Part shown: one piece after another, positions 41,322 through 50,106 of the stretch
Position numbering within the stretch: position 1 is the first letter of the stretch
Layout of the letters: each line of letters opens with the position of its first letter
Assembly (NCBI GenBank): GCA_002483135.1
Contig: DLHI01000035.1
Coordinates: 246,448-310,447, forward strand
Length of the DNA: 64,000 bases
Reading direction: 5' to 3'
Origin: Hyphomonadaceae bacterium UBA7672
GTDB lineage: Bacteria > Pseudomonadota > Alphaproteobacteria > Caulobacterales > Hyphomonadaceae
The notes under the pieces: generated by a model
Told to the model about the DNA's origin: nothing
What the model saw: only the letters and a program-made list of their open reading frames with translations
Database searches by the model: none
Made by a program: the position numbers and the translations under genes

Positions 41322-41693
41322 TTACGCGGGCGGCGCCTGTTTCAGGCGTTTCACCAGCTCCTGCCGCACTTTCCAGGGCTTGAAACTGGCATGCAGGCGC
41401 GAAAGCCAGTGCGAATTGACAGCGAGGAAGGCCTGCCCAAGCTCGCGAGGGCTAGGGAGAATCTTCCGCTCCAGCACCCCGATCACGTGTTCGATCTCCT
41501 CGGGCGAGGCGAATACGAGCGACCGGCCGCGATGATCGACGAACCACACAGGGTAGCCCTTGCCGTGCACTGGACGTGGGGTGGGCGGCTCGAACACAGT
41601 CGCGTTCCAGTACGGTCCATCCAGGCCGCGATGCACCCAGGGTGTGATCGGCGTGCGCACGGGATGGTCGCGGTACTCGATACGGATCTGCAT
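41322..41693 (-). CDS. Small cytoplasmic protein, unknown function
   Basis: This is a 123-residue protein from ATG 41693. It begins MQIRIEYRDHPVRTPITPWV; HGKGYPVWFVDHRGRSLVFASPEEIEHV lies in the middle, and a basic, Trp-containing C terminus (NSHWLSRLHASFKPWKVRQ) ends it. No TM or signal is visible. I do not recognise the family. The start is 16 bases from the divergent YjbR gene start, so a shared control region is very tight. Confidence 0.65.
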   Translation of the reverse strand: MQIRIEYRDHPVRTPITPWVHRGLDGPYWNATVFEPPTPRPVHGKGYPVWFVDHRGRSLVFASPEEIEHVIGVLERKILPSPRELGQAFLAVNSHWLSRLHASFKPWKVRQELVKRLKQAPPA

Positions 41694-41709
41694 GGGAGGA
41701 GGGATCGCC

Positions 41710-42078
41710 GTGCCAAAGCTGTCCGTCAAGAAGGCCGAACAGACGCTGATCAAGTACGCGCTCACTTATCCCGAGACGACGCTCGAACACCCGTGGGGGC
41801 ATGACGTGGTCAAGGTGAGGGGAAAGATGTTCGCAAGCTTCGGCGACGAGGCGGGCGCGAAGGGAGAGTTCTCGATGAGCGTGAAGCTGCCCACTTCGTC
41901 CGAGATGGCGCTGACGCTGTCGTGGGTCGAGCCGACCGGCTATGGTCTTGGGAAGTCCGGCTGGGTGACGGCGCGTCTAAAGGCCGGCGCGGACTTCGAG
42001 GTCGACACGATGAAAGGATGGATCGACCAGAGCTTTCGCGCAGTGGCGCCGAAGACGCTTGTGAGGGGTCTCAAGTAA
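41710..42078 (+). CDS. MmcQ/YjbR family protein
   Basis: This is a 122-residue protein from GTG 41710, preceded by GGGAGGAGGG. The motifs LTYPETTLEHPWGHDVVKVRGKMFASFG and GKSGWVTARLK match MmcQ/YjbR, a CyaY-like fold of unknown biochemical role, thought to bind DNA or act as a double-wing domain. The N-terminal extension upstream is not protein-like. It is convergent with the AI-2E transporter, with an 8-base overlap of ends. Confidence 0.88.
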   Translation: MPKLSVKKAEQTLIKYALTYPETTLEHPWGHDVVKVRGKMFASFGDEAGAKGEFSMSVKLPTSSEMALTLSWVEPTGYGLGKSGWVTARLKAGADFEVDTMKGWIDQSFRAVAPKTLVRGLK

Positions 42079-43288
42079 CCGGCGCGGCGACGACCGCCTT
42101 CGCCGCGATGGCGTCAGCGGTGGTTGCGTCCGCCGCCTCTTCCAGCGTGCGGCCGTTCCCGCGCACCAACGGCGCGCCGATCAGGGCGCCGACGACGCGT
42201 AGCGGCGGTGTGTGATCGCAGATCACCTTGAACATGATGAGCAGCGGCAGCGCGATGACGCCGCCCAGCGGGCCCCAGAGCCAGATCCAGAAGCCAACCA
42301 CAAGAATGATCGCCAGCGGGTTCAGCATCATACGCTTGCCGATGATCGTGGGTGTCAGGAAGTTGGCTTCCATGAAGCTGATCACCATGAAGGCCAGCAG
42401 CGGGAACGAGGCTTCCAGCAGCGTGTCGTAAGTTGCGAGGCCCGCAAACCCGAGCAGGCCCATCATCAGCGCCGGGCCCAGAAACGGGATGAAGTTGAAC
42501 AGCATGGCAAGCCCGCCCCACATTAGCGGTTCGGGCAGGCCAAGCTGCCAGCAGGCAAGACCGGTTGCGATGCCGACGCAGAGGTTGATGGTAGAGAATG
42601 TAACCATGTAGCCGGTCACGCGCCGGCCGACGTCACGAAAGACGCGCGCCGCCCGAACACGCGCCCGCAGGGTCGGCTGAAAGGCGATCACCTTGATGCG
42701 GAATTCCGATCGCGTGAGCAGCAGGAAGAAGCAGAGGATGAAAACGAGGCCGGTCTGCACGACCACTTTCTGGGCCGACGCCATGAGCGAGCTGGCCAGT
42801 CCTGGCTCCTGGACCACCACTGTGCGAGATGGAGATGTCTTGGGCTCCACAATGTTGAGGCCTTCCACTTCCCGGGAAATGTCGGTCAAGGGTTTCAGCG
42901 GCGCCTGGAGCGAGCGCACATGTTTCTCCGCGCGGTTCATCATGGCCGGCGCGTCTTCGAACAAGCGCGCGGCCGGCTGGGCGATGACCGAGAAGGTGAA
43001 CCACACGATAACCCCAGCGACCACCAGCGCGAGCCCCGCCGCAAGCGCTCGGGGAATCCACAGCTTCTCGAGCAGGAGGCAGATCGGCGACAGCAACACC
43101 GCAAAGACCAGCGCAACGGCGATGGGAAGGAGGAAATCCCGTGCGGCCCAGAAGGTGACAGCAAGGGCGAGGACACACATGATGGCGAGGCTGATGGCGG
43201 TGACGAGCTGCGGATTGCGGCCGACGATCAGGAAGGGCTCCTGCGCGGCAATCCCTGCGAAATTCGAGGCGCGCTTGCGTCTTGCCAT
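42071..43288 (-). CDS. AI-2E family transporter
   Basis: This is a 405-residue inner-membrane protein of the AI-2E (TqsA/PerM) family. Hydrophobic segments lie near residues 28-48, 55-75, 82-105, 178-200 and then a cluster of four from about 255 to 365 (YMVTFSTINLCVGIATGLA, LMWGGLAMLFNFIPFLGP, EASFPLLAFMVISFMEANF, GFWIWLWGPLGGVIALPLL). The substrate is not known. An exact EcfG promoter (43318-43343) lies 30 bases upstream, so this gene looks like a general stress regulon member. Confidence 0.92.
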   Translation of the reverse strand: MARRKRASNFAGIAAQEPFLIVGRNPQLVTAISLAIMCVLALAVTFWAARDFLLPIAVALVFAVLLSPICLLLEKLWIPRALAAGLALVVAGVIVWFTFSVIAQPAARLFEDAPAMMNRAEKHVRSLQAPLKPLTDISREVEGLNIVEPKTSPSRTVVVQEPGLASSLMASAQKVVVQTGLVFILCFFLLLTRSEFRIKVIAFQPTLRARVRAARVFRDVGRRVTGYMVTFSTINLCVGIATGLACWQLGLPEPLMWGGLAMLFNFIPFLGPALMMGLLGFAGLATYDTLLEASFPLLAFMVISFMEANFLTPTIIGKRMMLNPLAIILVVGFWIWLWGPLGGVIALPLLIMFKVICDHTPPLRVVGALIGAPLVRGNGRTLEEAADATTADAIAAKAVVAAPVT

Positions 43289-43317
43289 GTAAAGGCTCTT
43301 CCCGGCCCCTTGGCAAC

Positions 43318-43343
43318 AACGTGCTGCCGGGCAGGCAGGTTCC
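43318..43343 (-). promoter_or_regulatory. EcfG-type promoter of the AI-2E transporter gene
   Basis: On the minus strand GGAAC (43343-43339), 17 bases, CGTT (43321-43318) match the EcfG consensus exactly. The -10 lies 30 bases before the ATG at 43288. Confidence 0.8.
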
Positions 43344-43443
43344 CAGGTCGACCCTGCGCGGCTGGCCGAGCCGCACTATATGTTTGTTCACCGGGCATTC
43401 AGGCGAGACGAGCCAGCCTGACGGCCCTCAAGAGGGAAGTCTC

Positions 43444-43881
43444 ATGATCAAGAACAGGAAATCCGGCCTTGCCACAGCGTGTGCGGCAATCGGGGCCGTT
43501 CTGCTGCTGGCCGGGTGCCAGACGCCGGCGGATGGCGTGGCCGGGGCGGACGCCAAGCCGGACCCGCGCCAGGGCGCCGAGGTCCGCAATATCTGTTTCC
43601 AGAGCCAGATTCGCAGCTGGCGCGAGAATGACAACAAGTCGGTGATCGTCGAGGTCGGCGTGCGGGACGAATACAAGCTTGAACTCATTGGCGCCTGCCG
43701 GCCCGAGGACGCCTTCACCGAGATCGGTCTCGTTTCGCGCGGCGGCGGCTCCTGCCTGTCGGCCGGCGATAAGCTGGTGACGGATGAGCGTTATGGCGAC
43801 GCCTCATGCTCGATCCGCCGCATTTATGAATGGCACAAGGACGCAAAGCCGGCTGAAGGCTCCGAAGCGACGGCTGGCTGA
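43444..43881 (+). CDS. DUF6491 family lipoprotein
   Basis: This is a 145-residue protein from ATG 43444 (GAGGGAAG upstream). The lipoprotein signal ends in VLLLAGCQT (Cys25). The mature region has four cysteines, RNICFQSQIRSWRENDNKSV, GACRPEDAF, GGSCLSAGD and DASCSIRRIYEW, an arrangement typical of DUF6491. Function unknown. A strong terminator follows. Confidence 0.85.
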   Translation: MIKNRKSGLATACAAIGAVLLLAGCQTPADGVAGADAKPDPRQGAEVRNICFQSQIRSWRENDNKSVIVEVGVRDEYKLELIGACRPEDAFTEIGLVSRGGGSCLSAGDKLVTDERYGDASCSIRRIYEWHKDAKPAEGSEATAG

Positions 43882-43918
43882 ACGATCGTCTCTCGATCTC
43901 CTCCGACGAGACGAAAGG

Positions 43919-43949
43919 AAGGCCCGGGAAGCATTGCTTCCCGGGCCTT
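43919..43949 (+). terminator. Strong hairpin after DUF6491 gene
   Basis: AAGGCCCGGGAAGC (43919-43932) pairs perfectly with GCTTCCCGGGCCTT (43936-43949) over a 3-base loop. A second hairpin follows (about 43952-43986, CGCGAACAG with CTGTTCGCG). They separate this gene from the convergent PRC-barrel gene. Confidence 0.75.
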
Positions 43950-44033
43950 CGCGCGAACAGGGGGCTGCACTCCCTCTGTTCGCGAAGGTGCGGCGAAGTC
44001 GGACCCAAACACCGCACCCGCTGGATCGGCTCG

Positions 44034-44399
44034 TTACTGCCAGTAACGCGGCGCCTTGTAGTAGTCGTAAACCGAGTTCCGGAGACCGTCGCCGTCCTGG
44101 GCGGTCAGTTCGTCGATGCCGTCGGCCGGGGCAGCCTGCAGCTGCTCCTTCGTCATGTTGACGACGTAGCCGTCGCGATTCTTTTCATAGTCGAGGGTCG
44201 ACCAGGGCAGTGGATGGAACTTCTCGTTCATGCCGAGAAAGCCGCCGAAGCCGACGACCGCGAACATGATGTTGTTGGACTGCTTGTCGAGCACGACATC
44301 CTCGACCTTGCCGATCTTGTCGCCGGCATGGTTGTAGACGCTGGTTCCGATGACCTTCGATGCGCGGATTGCGCTGGTGTGTCCGGTTGGCGTGGGCAT
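44034..44399 (-). CDS. PRC-barrel domain protein
   Basis: This is a 121-residue protein with a PRC-barrel domain: IRASKVIGTSVYNHAGDKIGKVEDVVL, FAVVGFGGFLGMNEKFHPLPWSTL and YVVNMTKEQLQAAP. A short Tyr-rich tail follows (YDYYKAPRYWQ). Such proteins are common in alphaproteobacterial stress regulons and their exact role is unknown. I looked for an EcfG box upstream and found none. It is cytoplasmic. Confidence 0.9.
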   Translation of the reverse strand: MPTPTGHTSAIRASKVIGTSVYNHAGDKIGKVEDVVLDKQSNNIMFAVVGFGGFLGMNEKFHPLPWSTLDYEKNRDGYVVNMTKEQLQAAPADGIDELTAQDGDGLRNSVYDYYKAPRYWQ

Positions 44400-44521
44400 A
44401 GCCTCTCCTTCGTTGTTGTGTGGGCGGTGCTATTCCAACGCGGGAACCGGCCCACGGTTGCCTCGCAGCTGCGGTTAACTACGCCGTCCGCGGTGGCGCA
44501 TCGCTTGCAACCTCGGGTGCA

Positions 44522-45445
44522 ATGGTCCAGTCGCCGAAAGTCGAAGTCTCCCAACGCGTGGATGTGTGCGTGTGCACTTTCCGCCGCGAATCCGTTGTTG
44601 ATCTGATTGCTTCGCTGGCCCGGCTTGAACTGTCGCAGGGCGTTACCTTCCGCGTGATCGTTGCGGATAACGATGAAACGCCGTCCGCTCGCGAGCGCGT
44701 CGAGACCGCACTGGTGAAACACAAGCTGGCCGGCGTTTACCTTCATGCGCCGGCGCGGAACATCTCGATCGCCCGCAATGCCTGTCTCGATGCGGCCACT
44801 GCGCCGCTTGTGGCTTTTGTGGATGATGACGAGATCGTACGGCCGGACTGGCTGGCCCGGCTGCTCGTGCGCGAGGCCGATACAGGCGCCGCAGTCGTAT
44901 TTGGTCGGGTTGCCGCTGTTTACCCCAAGGATGCGCCAGCCTGGCTTTCCCGCGCAGACCTGCATTCCACGCAGGTCCAGTTCCGCAATGGCGCGATCGA
45001 CGGGGGCTATACCTGCAACGTCCTCATGCACCGCGACATCATCGGCGCCAGCCGGTTCAATCCGGACTTCGGTCGCACCGGCGGAGAAGACACTACCTTC
45101 TTTACCGAACTCCAGCGCCGTGGGGCCGTGATGGCCTATGCGGCCGACGCCGTGGTGGAAGAACCCGTGACGGCGAACCGTTCGTCGCTGAAATGGCTGA
45201 CCACCCGGTCGTTCCGGTCGGGTCAAACCTACGGACTGCTTCGCCTGGGCAAGGGGGAGGGGCGCTTCAAGGTTGCCGCCGTGTCGTTGGCGAAGGTCGC
45301 TGTCTGCATCGCGGCAGTCGTGCTGGCGTTCTGGTCGCCAGTGCGCTGGCGCAAGGCGGCCGTGCGCGCTCACCTTCACGCTGGCGTTCTTGCGGCCGCG
45401 ATGGGGAAAGCGCCGCTTGAACTCTACGGCGCGGCTCATGCGTAG
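44522..45445 (+). CDS. Glycosyltransferase family 2, exopolysaccharide locus
   Basis: This is a 307-residue GT-A fold glycosyltransferase from ATG 44522. RVDVCVCTFRRESVVDLIAS opens the domain. The donor and metal motif is APLVAFVDDDEIVRPDWLARLL (D-D-D), with GRTGGEDTTFFTELQRRG as the acceptor-side GGED motif. A C-terminal TM (VAAVSLAKVAVCIAAVVLAFW) anchors it. It adds a sugar to a lipid-linked exopolysaccharide repeat. It is the first gene of the locus in this direction. Confidence 0.9.
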   Translation: MVQSPKVEVSQRVDVCVCTFRRESVVDLIASLARLELSQGVTFRVIVADNDETPSARERVETALVKHKLAGVYLHAPARNISIARNACLDAATAPLVAFVDDDEIVRPDWLARLLVREADTGAAVVFGRVAAVYPKDAPAWLSRADLHSTQVQFRNGAIDGGYTCNVLMHRDIIGASRFNPDFGRTGGEDTTFFTELQRRGAVMAYAADAVVEEPVTANRSSLKWLTTRSFRSGQTYGLLRLGKGEGRFKVAAVSLAKVAVCIAAVVLAFWSPVRWRKAAVRAHLHAGVLAAAMGKAPLELYGAAHA

Positions 45446-45556
45446 GCACATGGCACGCACCGTACCTGCCCCCCTGACGGGAAGCGCAGCACGCAACAGG
45501 CGAGCGGTGCTGAAACGCGCGAGTTTCTGGTTCAGGGTTCAATTCGGAAGCTAATC

Positions 45557-46282
45557 ATGGCCGACTCCACGTCCTTCAACCTGGAGGTCCTCCAGGCGAT
45601 CGATCCGGCAAAGACGCCGAAGAATGCGGGCTCGCCAGCCTCGCGCGCGGGACGCGTCGTCACCTGGATTTCTCTCAGCTTCCTTGCCGCCTTCGCCGTC
45701 ATTCCGATGATTTCATTGGCGAACGAGGAGGCGCGCACGATGACGCTTCTCGCCGCGAGCGATGAGGAGGTCCGGAATCTGCTGGCGACCGAGGGCGCCG
45801 TGGTCGGCGGCCCGGCTTACCTGGAAATGCTCTCAGAAGTCAGCCTCGAGATTCCCAAACCGGACCTCGCCTCGGCTGAGGCGGCCGCGCGCAAGGCCGT
45901 GGAGAGCGACCCGTCGCGGGCTCATGTCTGGGCAAGGCTTGCCTGGCTCGAGACGCAAAAAGTCGGCGGCAAGGTTAACGCGGCATCGCTCGACGCCCTC
46001 GGCCGTTCGATGGACGCATGTCCCCTTTGTAGCCAGGAGCTGATCGCCTGGCGATTCAATTTTGTCCTCGCTAACTGGGCATCTATTCCCGAGCCCATGC
46101 GGCGCAGGGCTTTCGAGCAGGCGGACCTTTTGCGCTGGATCGGCCCCAATGCCGAGTTCCTCGCCGAGATGAGGGTCAAGGCCAAGCAGAACGGCATCCC
46201 CTTCGACGACTATCGCGCAGCGGTCGAAACGCCCGTCCGCACCTGGGACATCATGGCGGGTCCTTCGCCGTCGGGGGCCTGA
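45557..46282 (+). CDS. Single-TM TPR-like protein in the exopolysaccharide locus
   Basis: This is a 241-residue protein with a TM near residues 33-54 (VVTWISLSFLAAFAVIPMIS). The rest is helical and Ala-rich with TPR-like patterns (SAEAAARKAVESDPSRAHVWARLAWLETQKVGG, then LDALGRSMDACPLCSQELIAWRFNFVLANW). It probably projects into the periplasm. Its function is unknown; its position between two glycosyltransferase genes suggests a scaffold role in polysaccharide assembly. RBS is weak. Confidence 0.75.
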   Translation: MADSTSFNLEVLQAIDPAKTPKNAGSPASRAGRVVTWISLSFLAAFAVIPMISLANEEARTMTLLAASDEEVRNLLATEGAVVGGPAYLEMLSEVSLEIPKPDLASAEAAARKAVESDPSRAHVWARLAWLETQKVGGKVNAASLDALGRSMDACPLCSQELIAWRFNFVLANWASIPEPMRRRAFEQADLLRWIGPNAEFLAEMRVKAKQNGIPFDDYRAAVETPVRTWDIMAGPSPSGA

Positions 46283-46313
46283 TCGCCCGGCAGGAGACTT
46301 GCTGGAGCCACTC

Positions 46314-47363
46314 ATGGACAGTGCTCTGCTTCTCGACAATCTGGTTAACGAGCGTGACGCGCCCGGCGTCCCAACGTCGCGGCGCGCAGCGGGTGGAGAT
46401 GTTGTCGTCGTTATCCCGACACTGAACGAACAGGCCCACATCGCCGCCTGCGTGCGCTCGCTGATGACAGGCGATCCGCGCCTGACGGCTGTGGAGATTG
46501 TTGTGGCTGACGGCGGTAGCCGCGACCGCACGCGCCCGATTGTCGAAGAACTGCGCCGGGACTTCCCGAACCTCCGCCTGCTCGACAACCCGAAGCGGTT
46601 GCAATCAGCGGCGGTTAACCTTGCCGCGCGGGAGGCCGGCGCCGGACGCAGCATTCTGGTGCGGTGTGACGCTCACGCCATCTATCCCGCCGGCTACGTC
46701 ATGCAGGTCGCTGACTCCCTGAAGCGCCGCAGCGTTGCATCTATCGTGACGCCGATGGATGCCGAGGGCGAGAGCTGCTTCCAGAAAGCCAATGCCTGGA
46801 TCGTCGACACCCCGCTTGGTTCGGGAGGATCTGCCCACCGCGGCGGGCGCAAATCCATGTTCGTCGACCACGGCCACCATGCCGGGTTCGACCTCAAGAC
46901 CTTCCTGCATGTCGGCGGATATGACGAAACCTTCTCGCACAACGAGGACGCCGAGTTCGACACGCGCCTGCGCCAGGCTGGCGGGCGCATCTTCCTCGAT
47001 GCGGACATCCGCCTGACCTACAAGCCGCGCGCCACTGTTGGATCGCTGGCGCGGCAGTATTTCAACTACGGCAAGGGCAGGGCGCGTACGCTGATGAAGC
47101 ATGGCGAGAAGCCCCGGCTGCGCCAGCTGATCCCGCCGGCGACGCTGGTGGCCTGCGTTGTCGGCTTTGCGGCCGCGCCGTTTACGCTGTGGTCGCTGAT
47201 CCTGCCGGGCGGTTATCTGGCGGCGCTGGTGCTGGCGTCCGTCGCGGTTGCCGTGAAGCGCCGGTCGCTGTGCGGCCTGATGGCGGGGCTCGCCTCGGCG
47301 ACCATGCATATGAGCTGGTCGGCGGGATTGTTCCGCCAGCTGCTCAAGGGCCAGCGACTCTAA
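46314..47363 (+). CDS. Glycosyltransferase family 2, ExoA-like
   Basis: This is a 349-residue protein from ATG 46314 (GGAG upstream). The GT2 domain has VVVVIPTLNEQAHIAACVRSL, IVVADGGSRDRTRPIVEEL, an RCDAHAIYPAGYV (D-x-H) motif and the acceptor motif SHNEDAEFDTRLRQAGGRI. The C-terminal QYFNYGKGRARTL and two TM segments (ATLVACVVGFAAAPFTLW, GGYLAALVLASVAVAV) are as in succinoglycan ExoA. It elongates a lipid-linked saccharide at the inner membrane. Confidence 0.92.
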   Translation: MDSALLLDNLVNERDAPGVPTSRRAAGGDVVVVIPTLNEQAHIAACVRSLMTGDPRLTAVEIVVADGGSRDRTRPIVEELRRDFPNLRLLDNPKRLQSAAVNLAAREAGAGRSILVRCDAHAIYPAGYVMQVADSLKRRSVASIVTPMDAEGESCFQKANAWIVDTPLGSGGSAHRGGRKSMFVDHGHHAGFDLKTFLHVGGYDETFSHNEDAEFDTRLRQAGGRIFLDADIRLTYKPRATVGSLARQYFNYGKGRARTLMKHGEKPRLRQLIPPATLVACVVGFAAAPFTLWSLILPGGYLAALVLASVAVAVKRRSLCGLMAGLASATMHMSWSAGLFRQLLKGQRL

Positions 47364-47369
47364 CGCCTA

Positions 47370-47738
47370 TCAGTAGATCGAGCTCTTGCGTTCCTGCACC
47401 TTGCGGGACGCGCGCGTGTACATCATGTCGACCAGCTGGTCGGCGTTCTTGCCCGTCATGTCGACGCGCGTCGCCAGGTTGTTTTCCTTCAGCACCTTTT
47501 TGATGTCGCCAAGCTTCATGGTTCCGAACACGGAGAAGAAGCGCGCCCTGTCGCCTTCCGCTGCGAGGGAATAAGGGTTGGCGACGTCGGCCTTGGCCTC
47601 GTTGTCGAACACGACATTGCCGCCCAGCGCCTTGACCAGCCTGGCCGCCAGCGCGGGGTTTGCGCGCACTTCCGCGCGCAACTCATCGAAGAAGCGATCG
47701 ATATACTCGACCGGCGTCAGTCCCGGACTTTCTGCCAT
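47370..47738 (-). CDS. Small partner gene of the ParA-like ATPase
   Basis: This is a 122-residue helical protein: MAESPGLTPVEYIDRFFDEL at the N terminus, GGNVVFDNEAKADVANPYSL and KLGDIKKVLKENNLATRVDM in the middle, and a basic C terminus. It overlaps the 3' end of the ParA-like gene by 22 bases and is certainly co-transcribed. No family is recognised. ParA ATPases are often paired with a small DNA- or cargo-binding partner, and this could be that partner (inference). Confidence 0.75.
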   Translation of the reverse strand: MAESPGLTPVEYIDRFFDELRAEVRANPALAARLVKALGGNVVFDNEAKADVANPYSLAAEGDRARFFSVFGTMKLGDIKKVLKENNLATRVDMTGKNADQLVDMMYTRASRKVQERKSSIY

Positions 47739-48637
47739 GTCACGCCTGTTCGCTGGGTCATGAAGTCGGTGAAACGTTCGGCGAGGCGGCGGACGTCGCC
47801 CGTCACGCCCGCATACTTGCCACGAAGGGTGTTGTAGCTGTCCAGCGCCGGCCGATCCATTGCGTTGAGAACGTGGATGGACTCCGGAATGGTCGGGCCG
47901 AACCAGCGGTCCTTGAGATAAATCTCGCGCAGGTCGGAGGCGACTTGCCTCGCATACTTGGTGTCGCGGAAGCGGGTGATGAGCACAAAGTTTCGGCTAG
48001 GAAGATCCGGCGCGACGAACTTGCCGACCCAGTCGGAGAACTGTTTCGTGCCCCAGGTGGACACCGAGTCCGCAATCGTCGGCGTTATGTAGGCGTCGGC
48101 CAGCGCCAGACCGGCGCGCGCCAGCGGCGACAGATGTGGCGGGCAATCAAGCAGGATTACGTCGTAGATCGGAAGCAGCGGTTCGAACGCTGCTTGAAAA
48201 TGCTTCGCCAGCGCGTCTGCCAGCGTCGTCGGCGTTCCGGATTTGCCGTACCATTCCTCTTCGAGACTAAGCTCGCGCAGCCGTAGCTGGGGGTGCGCCG
48301 GAAGGCTGGAAATCCAGCCTTTCCGCTCGTCGTGCTCTTCAGCGAGGCGCAGCTCTTCGAGCGTCACGGCGTTCGGCATCACGAATGGCGCGGCCGAAGG
48401 CGGCTTGCCTTCCATGAAGCTGGCCAGCAGGTGGTGCGTGCCTTTCCCCTGGTCGGACGCGGCCTGGACTCCCTGTTCCGTCAGCAGCATCTGGCTTGAG
48501 TTAGCCTGCGGGTCGAGATCGATCACCAGCACGTTCATGCCGTAATAATAGGCCAGCCCGTCGGCCAGCATCACGGTGGTCGTCGACTTGCCGACGCCGC
48601 CTTTCAGGTTCGCAATTGCCGCGGTCAGCGCAACCAT
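47717..48637 (-). CDS. ParA/MinD-family ATPase within the exopolysaccharide locus
   Basis: This is a 306-residue ParA from ATG 48637 (AAAGG upstream). The deviant Walker A is NLKGGVGKSTTTVML, followed by VLVIDLDPQANSSQMLL (Walker A'/switch I) and VILLDCPPHLSPLARAGLALADAYITP (Walker B/switch II). This is the ParA type, not the tyrosine-kinase type of CpsD. It lies between a glycosyltransferase and the polymerase gene with no parB partner in the window. It may position the polysaccharide machinery at a pole or midcell, but that is inference. Confidence 0.88.
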   Translation of the reverse strand: MVALTAAIANLKGGVGKSTTTVMLADGLAYYYGMNVLVIDLDPQANSSQMLLTEQGVQAASDQGKGTHHLLASFMEGKPPSAAPFVMPNAVTLEELRLAEEHDERKGWISSLPAHPQLRLRELSLEEEWYGKSGTPTTLADALAKHFQAAFEPLLPIYDVILLDCPPHLSPLARAGLALADAYITPTIADSVSTWGTKQFSDWVGKFVAPDLPSRNFVLITRFRDTKYARQVASDLREIYLKDRWFGPTIPESIHVLNAMDRPALDSYNTLRGKYAGVTGDVRRLAERFTDFMTQRTGVTWQKVRD

Positions 48638-48639
48638 GG

Positions 48640-49998
48640 TCAACCTTTCGCGGAATGCTGGGGGTTACGCGTCTGGCGTCCGCCCGAAGCGATGCCGCAT
48701 GCGGCGCCGAGGATCAGGGCGTACATCCAGACGGCGCTGGGCAGGTCAAGCGAGGAGTCGGTGACGCCGTGGAGCAGCATCAGCAGGCTGGCAGCGATGG
48801 CGAGGCGCAGGAAGGTCCGTGGAAGCCGGCGTGAGCCGAGCGCACCCAGAATGCGGGCATGCATCGAGGCGACGGCGAGCACGAGCACGCCGAGACCGAC
48901 CAGGCCGGTCTCGACCAGCCATGTGATGAAGACGTTATGCGCCTGTCCCGGCGCCAGCATCACCTTTGCGTTCGCCAGCGTCTGCTGCTGCGCGCTGATT
49001 GTGTCGATTGAGCCAAGGCCGTGGCCGAGCGCGGGGCTCTCGACCCAGGCGGCCATGTAGGCTTCGATACGCTGCAAGTTAGGCAGGAGTTCGCCCTGGC
49101 CGATGCCGGGCGCCACAGTCTCGTCGGCGATCCAGCCGCTACTGACGCCCCAGGCAGCAAGCCCAATGGCTGCGAAGGGCAGTACGAAGGCGGCAAGACG
49201 CGCGAGGAGGCCGCTCCCACTTCGCGTCAGGATCGCCAGCAGGTCCCACCACGCATGTCCGACCAGTACGCCGGCGACCATCAGCATGCCTGGGCGCGAC
49301 CCTGCTATGGCAAGGCAGGTCAGCGACAGCGTCAGCAGTAGCAGACCGCCAAGGCCGCCTCGCAGGATCCTGTCGATCATGTGCGATCCGGGCAGCCCTT
49401 CGGCGTACATCTGCTTTACGATGTGAAGTACCCGCGCCATGCCGATGACGGCCATCAGGCCGAAGAGCACGGCTGCGTTGGCCGGTGTCTCGAAAGCATC
49501 GGCGATCGCGAGGCCCTGGTTCGCGGAAGATGTGGCCACATTGCCGATGAACATCCAGACGCAGTAGGCGATGGATCCCCAGATCAGCACCGTCCAGATT
49601 GCATTGAGCGCGCTGCGATGGCGGGCTGCGATATACCCCATGCTCCAGACAGCGCCGGCCGCGAACAGGACGGCCAGGGAAGATCCGGCCTGCGCCATGG
49701 GGCCGAGTACGCCGGTAACGCCAGCAAGTGCTATGAGGGCGCCTCCGATCAGCATTCCGAACGTGACGTGTTTCGGGCCGGCCGCCAGCAGCATCACCAC
49801 AGCGATTGCGGTGAGTAGCGCTGAAAGACCCAGAGCGGCGATCGGCTGCACGGCGCCAAACGCGAAGTGGGACACAGTCAGCACGACAACTGCAGCAATT
49901 GCAGGAACAACGTCGCGCAGGCGCGTGCGCGCGACCATTTCCGGCGCAATCTGTGTCGAGCCCCAACCCATCGCGGCCTGCGCAGGAATCTGCATCAT
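48640..49998 (-). CDS. O-antigen ligase/Wzy-like polysaccharide polymerase
   Basis: This is a membrane protein of about 452 residues with roughly eleven TM segments (start uncertain; ATG 49998 follows GCGAGG; ATG 50016 also possible). The O-antigen_lig signature appears as SPALGHGLGSIDTISAQQQTL and GQAHNVFITWLVETGLVGLGVLV, with a large periplasmic loop. Wzy/WaaL proteins join lipid-linked repeat units. It ends 3 bases before the ParA gene start, so the two are co-transcribed. Confidence 0.88.
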   Translation of the reverse strand: MMQIPAQAAMGWGSTQIAPEMVARTRLRDVVPAIAAVVVLTVSHFAFGAVQPIAALGLSALLTAIAVVMLLAAGPKHVTFGMLIGGALIALAGVTGVLGPMAQAGSSLAVLFAAGAVWSMGYIAARHRSALNAIWTVLIWGSIAYCVWMFIGNVATSSANQGLAIADAFETPANAAVLFGLMAVIGMARVLHIVKQMYAEGLPGSHMIDRILRGGLGGLLLLTLSLTCLAIAGSRPGMLMVAGVLVGHAWWDLLAILTRSGSGLLARLAAFVLPFAAIGLAAWGVSSGWIADETVAPGIGQGELLPNLQRIEAYMAAWVESPALGHGLGSIDTISAQQQTLANAKVMLAPGQAHNVFITWLVETGLVGLGVLVLAVASMHARILGALGSRRLPRTFLRLAIAASLLMLLHGVTDSSLDLPSAVWMYALILGAACGIASGGRQTRNPQHSAKG

Positions 49999-50106
49999 GT
50001 CGGGCGCCTCGCGCATTGATAGGTTTCTATCTGTCGCAAGGACGAATCCATTTCGAATGCCATGCGGACGGCAAATGGTCTCGCGCAACGCAGGGTGTTT
50101 GCGGGA

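Noticed and set aside
44400..44470. Possible EcfG box upstream of the PRC-barrel gene
   Set aside because: No GGAAC/CGTT pair at 16-17 spacing in either orientation, although the gene type would fit the regulon.
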